From Candidatus Nitrosomarinus sp. (GTDB lineage Archaea; Thermoproteota; Nitrososphaeria; Nitrososphaerales; Nitrosopumilaceae), in assembly GCA_003702465.1 (NCBI GenBank), contig REGF01000039.1, positions 1 through 9,162 on the forward strand: a stretch of 9,162 nucleotides of DNA. The letters run 5' to 3'. The notes under the pieces are model-generated. The model saw only the letters and a program-made list of their open reading frames with translations. It had not been told where the DNA came from and ran no database searches. The position numbers and the translations under genes were made by a program. The first letter of the stretch is position 1; each line of letters starts with the position of its first letter. Positions 6,955 through 9,162 of this stretch are shown here, piece by piece.

Positions 6955-7107
6955 ATGCAAAAACTCTGTAGGAATGATCCATCAGGTAAAGGTGAACACT
7001 GCTATTGCATAGATATTGATTCACAAAGAGGAGTCAAAAAATGCTGTAAATGCAATGAATGGAATGTTCAAGGTAATGATTGGACTAGTGATGAAGACTT
7101 TAGATAA
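6955..7107 (+). CDS. 50-residue Cys-rich mini-protein, candidate zinc-binding
   Basis: An ATG-to-TAA frame encodes 50 residues with six cysteines: C5, C16, C18, C30, C31 and C33, plus H15. The arrangement is HCYC, an 11-residue gap, then CCKC, followed by the acidic tail WTSDEDFR. Two closely spaced Cys pairs facing each other suggest a small zinc knuckle or ribbon. This dense, ordered cysteine set is unlikely in random AT-rich DNA, so I take it as a real gene despite its size. I do not recognise the family. It is divergent from the winged-helix gene and close to the metal transporters. Metal storage, metal sensing or a small nucleic-acid-binding role are all possible. A weak A/T-rich stretch (AATAATTAAG, 6926-6935) is correctly placed for a TATA box. 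Confidence 0.65.
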   Translation: MQKLCRNDPSGKGEHCYCIDIDSQRGVKKCCKCNEWNVQGNDWTSDEDFR

Positions 7108-7202
7108 TTTCAAGCAAAAATGTAGTTAAAACAAGCCCACTTTCCAGTGGAGATCTCTGAAAAAAGGAGTAATTTCAACAAAATGATTGACGCCTAGCAA
7201 TG

Positions 7203-7210
7203 GTTTTTAT
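7203..7210 (+). promoter_or_regulatory. Putative TATA box of the S13-S4 operon
   Basis: GTTTTTAT lies 27-34 bp before the TTG at 7237 and only 18-25 bp before the TTG at 7228. For a leaderless transcript this spacing favours 7237 as start of S13. Confidence 0.45.
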
Positions 7211-7236
7211 CGGGGTTTCTTAGAATTTTGGAATAC

Positions 7237-7875
7237 TTGAGTAGCCAAGAATATAGACACATTGTAAGAATAATTGGAAACGATATTCCAGGAGAAAGAA
7301 AACTTCTCGTAGGTTTAACCCAAATTAAAGGCATAGGCCATAATTTTGCAACAGCTATTGCAACTACATTAAAAATCGATACAAATTCCAACATAGGTAA
7401 TCTAACAGATGCAAATGTTCAAGAAATTGAAAAATTAATTACAAATCCAAGTGCAGCAAATTTTCCATCATGGTTCCTCAACAGACAAAGAGATATTGAA
7501 ACTGGAAAAGATATGCACTTGTTAACATCAGACATTCCATTTACTTTAAGAAATGATATTGAAAGAGAAAGAATCACTGCCAGTTGGAGAGGTTATCGTC
7601 ACCTAAGTGGTCTAAAAGTTAGAGGACAAAGAACTAGAACATCTGGTAGAAAAGGTGGAGCAGTAGGAGTAGCAAAAGGTGGAATGGCTGCACCAGTAAA
7701 GAAAGCATCTGCTCCAGCAGCTCCAACAGCAGCAGCTCAGCAGCACCAGCAGCTGCAACAGAAACTCCAGCAGCAGCTCCAGAGGAGAAAAAAGAATAGG
7801 TGTTTTGAATGGGAGATCCAAAATATCCACGTAAAGTATGGCGTAAACCAAAACGACCTCTTAATTATGAATTGA
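7237..7875 (+). CDS. rps13: Archaeal 30S ribosomal protein S13, C-terminal tail frameshifted
   Basis: S13 sits in the head of the small ribosomal subunit and contacts 16S rRNA, P-site tRNA and L5. Family hallmarks are SSQEYRHIVRIIGNDI at the N-terminus, LTQIKGIGHNFA (helix-two-turn-helix) and the end motif RGYRHLSGLKVRGQRTRTSGRKGG. No ATG is available. TTG 7237 gives a start matching other archaeal S13 proteins and fits the TATA spacing; TTG 7228 would add three residues. After the core comes an Ala/Pro-rich extension (about VAKGGMAAPVKKASAPAAPTAAA). From 7738 the frame becomes Gln-rich and runs 67 bases into S4. Reading one base shifted from 7740 gives an Ala/Pro-rich tail ending EEKKE and a TAG at 7797-7799, ten bases before the S4 start. 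I infer loss of one C near 7737-7739. The core is intact, so the ribosomal function is probably retained. Confidence 0.92.
   Translation: MSSQEYRHIVRIIGNDIPGERKLLVGLTQIKGIGHNFATAIATTLKIDTNSNIGNLTDANVQEIEKLITNPSAANFPSWFLNRQRDIETGKDMHLLTSDIPFTLRNDIERERITASWRGYRHLSGLKVRGQRTRTSGRKGGAVGVAKGGMAAPVKKASAPAAPTAAAQQHQQLQQKLQQQLQRRKKNRCFEWEIQNIHVKYGVNQNDLLIMN
7799..7802 (+). promoter_or_regulatory. Shine-Dalgarno-like GGTG before S4
   Basis: GGTG lies six bases before the S4 ATG at 7809 and overlaps the last base of the TAG that ends S13 in the restored frame. It supports the S4 start and the view that S13 originally ended at 7799. Confidence 0.5.
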
Positions 7876-8465
7876 AAATGGATGAGTTACAAACTCTCGG
7901 TACATTTGGATTAAGAACTAAAAGAGAATTATGGAAAGCACATACAGAATTATCACGTGTAAGACAACAAGCAAGATCATTACTTGCATTAACACAAAAA
8001 GTTAGAGAAGAAAAAGAACCAATATTACTAAAATCATTATCTAGAATTGGATTGATTTCAGATAATGCAACATTAGATGATGTACTTAATCTTAAACCAA
8101 CTGATTTACTTGCAAGAAGATTGCAAACAATTGTTACAAAGAAATTTGGATTTAAAACACCATATCAAGCAAGACAAGCTGTGATTCATGGTCATATAAT
8201 GGTTGGAGATAGAAAAGTTGACATCCCATCATATACAGTAACAGTTGCAGAAGAAGACAGTGTTCAATTTAGTCCTGAATCTAAAATCCCAGAAATGTTA
8301 GAAAAATCAAAGGCTGAAACACCAAAAGTAGAAGAACCTGCTGAAGGTGAAGAAACAACTCCTGCTGAAGCAACTCCTGCTGAAGCAACTCCTGCTGAAG
8401 CAACTCCTGCTGAAGCAACTCCTGCTGAAGCAACTCCTGCTGAAGATAGTCCTAAAACAGACTAA
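7809..8465 (+). CDS. rps4: Archaeal 30S ribosomal protein S4 with acidic TPAEA-repeat tail
   Basis: S4 is a primary 16S rRNA-binding protein that nucleates small-subunit assembly. The 218-residue product opens with MGDPKYPRKVWRKPKRP, as in archaeal S4. The helical region containing LRTKRELWKAHTELSRVRQQAR spans about 35-56. The S4 RNA-binding domain begins at LLARRLQTIV (100-109) and continues through the loop AVIHGHIMVGDRKVDIPSYTV (124-144). Residues 166-218 form an acidic, Pro/Ala/Thr/Glu-rich tail with five exact TPAEA repeats and a sixth variant (TPAED). Archaeal S4 proteins are usually 170-200 residues, so the tail is the extra part. It follows S13 in the same operon order as in other archaea. 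The present S13 frame overlaps its start by 67 bases because of the S13 frameshift. Confidence 0.95.
   Translation: MGDPKYPRKVWRKPKRPLNYELKMDELQTLGTFGLRTKRELWKAHTELSRVRQQARSLLALTQKVREEKEPILLKSLSRIGLISDNATLDDVLNLKPTDLLARRLQTIVTKKFGFKTPYQARQAVIHGHIMVGDRKVDIPSYTVTVAEEDSVQFSPESKIPEMLEKSKAETPKVEEPAEGEETTPAEATPAEATPAEATPAEATPAEATPAEDSPKTD
8358..8445 (+). repeat. Tandem 15-bp repeat in the S4 tail
   Basis: Five perfect copies of ACTCCTGCTGAAGCA start at 8358, 8373, 8388, 8403 and 8418. A sixth, partial copy starts at 8433 and diverges after ACTCCTGCTGAAG. Each unit encodes TPAEA. Exact DNA identity across copies, not just protein similarity, points to recent slippage or unequal exchange. Repeat number probably varies between strains. 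Confidence 0.95.
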
Positions 8466-8483
8466 TCATTACATCATTATCAG

Positions 8484-8490
8484 TAAATAC
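8484..8490 (+). promoter_or_regulatory. Putative TATA box of glmS
   Basis: TAAATAC lies 24-30 bp before the glmS ATG at 8514, the distance for a leaderless transcript. It lies between two copies of ATTATCAG (8476-8483 and 8496-8503), whose starts are 20 bp apart. glmS may therefore have its own promoter in addition to read-through from S4. Confidence 0.35.
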
Positions 8491-8513
8491 CCCTAATTAT
8501 CAGATAAAATAAC

Positions 8514-9134
8514 ATGTGTTCAATTATTGGTTATTCTGGAAATGAAATAGCTGCTCCAATTATCGTCAAAGGGCTAAAAAGAATGGAGTATAGGGGATAC
8601 GACAGTGTAGGAGTAGCAACAGAGTCAGATAATGCAATTGAATTAAAAAAAGGGATTGGAAAAGTTAGCGAAGTAAATTCTAAAGTGGAATTAGACAAAT
8701 TACCAGGAAAAATTGGAATTGGTCATACAAGATGGGCAACACATGGAAAAGTAACAGATCTAAATGCACATCCACATCCAAGTAATTCTGGAAAAATTGC
8801 AATTGTACATAATGGAATAATAGAAAATTTTGAAGAATTAAAAAAGCAATTAGAAGAAGAGGGATATAATTTCAAAAGTGAAACAGATAGTGAGATAATT
8901 GCAAACTTGTTGCAAAAAAACTATGAAGATACAAAGAATGTAAAAGAAACAATCATGAAAACAGTTTCAGTAATCAAAGGGCATTATGCATTTGTTGCAA
9001 TGTTTGAAAATGGTCAAATAGCAGCAGCAAGATTCCATGAGCCATTAATTGTGGGTGTAGGACAAGAAAATATCTTCTTATCAAGTGATGTTTTAGGTTT
9101 CATCGAATATACAGATAATGCAATTTACATTTAA
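8514..9134 (+). CDS. glmS: Glutamine-fructose-6-phosphate aminotransferase, glutaminase domain, ended by in-frame stop
   Basis: GlmS makes glucosamine-6-phosphate from fructose-6-phosphate and glutamine, the first step toward UDP-GlcNAc for glycans. Only the N-terminal class II amidotransferase domain is read (206 residues; full enzymes are about 600). The catalytic Cys is C2, with YRGYDSVG (26-33), GHTRWATHG (70-78), HNG (99-101) and ETDSE (123-127), all intact. Position 3 is Ser rather than the usual Gly. The frame stops at TAA 9132-9134 after TDNAIYI. The same frame then continues with SGNFIILEN to the window edge. This aligns with the E. coli GlmS stretch FIFLEEGDIAEI, placing the stop where E. 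coli has Glu. One base change (GAA or AAA to TAA) explains it. Two sugar-binding SIS domains should follow beyond the window. It is a pseudogene, a split gene or a sequence error. Confidence 0.9.
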   Translation: MCSIIGYSGNEIAAPIIVKGLKRMEYRGYDSVGVATESDNAIELKKGIGKVSEVNSKVELDKLPGKIGIGHTRWATHGKVTDLNAHPHPSNSGKIAIVHNGIIENFEELKKQLEEEGYNFKSETDSEIIANLLQKNYEDTKNVKETIMKTVSVIKGHYAFVAMFENGQIAAARFHEPLIVGVGQENIFLSSDVLGFIEYTDNAIYI

Positions 9135-9162
9135 AGTGGAAATTTCATTATTTTAGAAAATA

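Noticed and set aside
7137..7150. Small stem-loop CCACT-TTCC-AGTGG after the Cys-rich gene
   Set aside because: The stem has only five pairs and is followed by A-rich, not T-rich, sequence, so terminator function is not supported.
7088..7159. Possible C/D box RNA: GTGATGA at 7088 and CTGA at 7157
   Set aside because: The spacing is too long for a typical archaeal C/D RNA, no D'/C' boxes are visible, and the first box lies inside the Cys-rich coding sequence.
7183..7197. Tiny frame ATG ATT GAC GCC TAG with GGAG upstream, ahead of S13
   Set aside because: Four codons, with a 13-base SD spacing that is too long. The S13 TATA box overlaps the region just downstream, so it would not be on the leaderless S13 mRNA.
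7612..7851. A minus-strand Leu/Cys/Ser-rich frame opposite the S13 tail
   Set aside because: It is the complement of GCA/GCT/CCA repeats, so its composition is a by-product of the Ala/Pro tail.
8358..8445. Regular short repeats that could suggest a CRISPR array
   Set aside because: The 15-bp units are adjacent with no spacers and encode an in-frame TPAEA tail.

Overview
The window looks like chromosomal DNA of an AT-rich, Nitrosopumilus-like ammonia-oxidising archaeon (Nitrososphaerota/Thaumarchaeota). Four things suggest this. The S13 and S4 ribosomal proteins are of archaeal type. Several genes have an A/T-rich TATA-like box about 25-30 bp before the start codon, as expected for leaderless mRNAs. 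GTG and TTG starts occur. At the left edge there is a secreted Ig-like protein with a Pro/Glu stalk and a CGPGT...NGVC knot, a style I associate with marine thaumarchaea. The genus is an inference; no 16S or other marker is present.

Layout. Bases 1-588 (-): N-terminal 196 codons of an exported protein that runs off the left edge. 763-2136 (+): a cation diffusion facilitator (CDF) exporter with three tandem cytoplasmic domains. 2147-5939 (-): a compact four-gene Zn/Mn-type ABC uptake operon, transcribed in the order binding protein, ATPase, permease 1, permease 2. The last permease carries a C-terminal winged-helix-like domain. 6065-6571 (+): a small membrane-anchored protein divergent from the uptake operon. 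6563-6874 (-): a small winged-helix regulator whose 3' end overlaps it. 6955-7107 (+): a 50-residue Cys-rich protein, divergent from the regulator. 7237-8465 (+): ribosomal proteins S13 and S4. 8514 to the right edge (+): glmS, cut short by an in-frame stop.

How the parts fit. The middle of the window reads as a metal-homeostasis neighbourhood. A predicted zinc-type exporter converges tail to tail (10 bp apart) on a high-affinity metal importer. The importer promoter carries an array of inverted TTAGC/GCTAA half-sites abutting its TATA box, so a metal-dependent repressor is likely. The fused winged helix on permease 2, the free-standing winged-helix gene and the Cys-rich mini-protein are candidates for sensing or regulatory roles, but no direct link is shown. 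The right part is housekeeping: the S13-S4 pair, followed by glmS where many archaea have S11 and rpoD.

Two lesions stand out. S13 has a one-base frameshift in its Ala/Pro-rich tail; the restored frame ends in a stop just before the S4 ribosome-binding site. glmS has a TAA at codon 207, after which the same frame continues with GlmS-like residues. Both could be real, but two lesions within 1.4 kb of housekeeping genes also raise the possibility of sequence or assembly errors. There is no gene-free stretch longer than 300 bases, and I found no rRNA, tRNA, CRISPR array, insertion sequence or attachment site.
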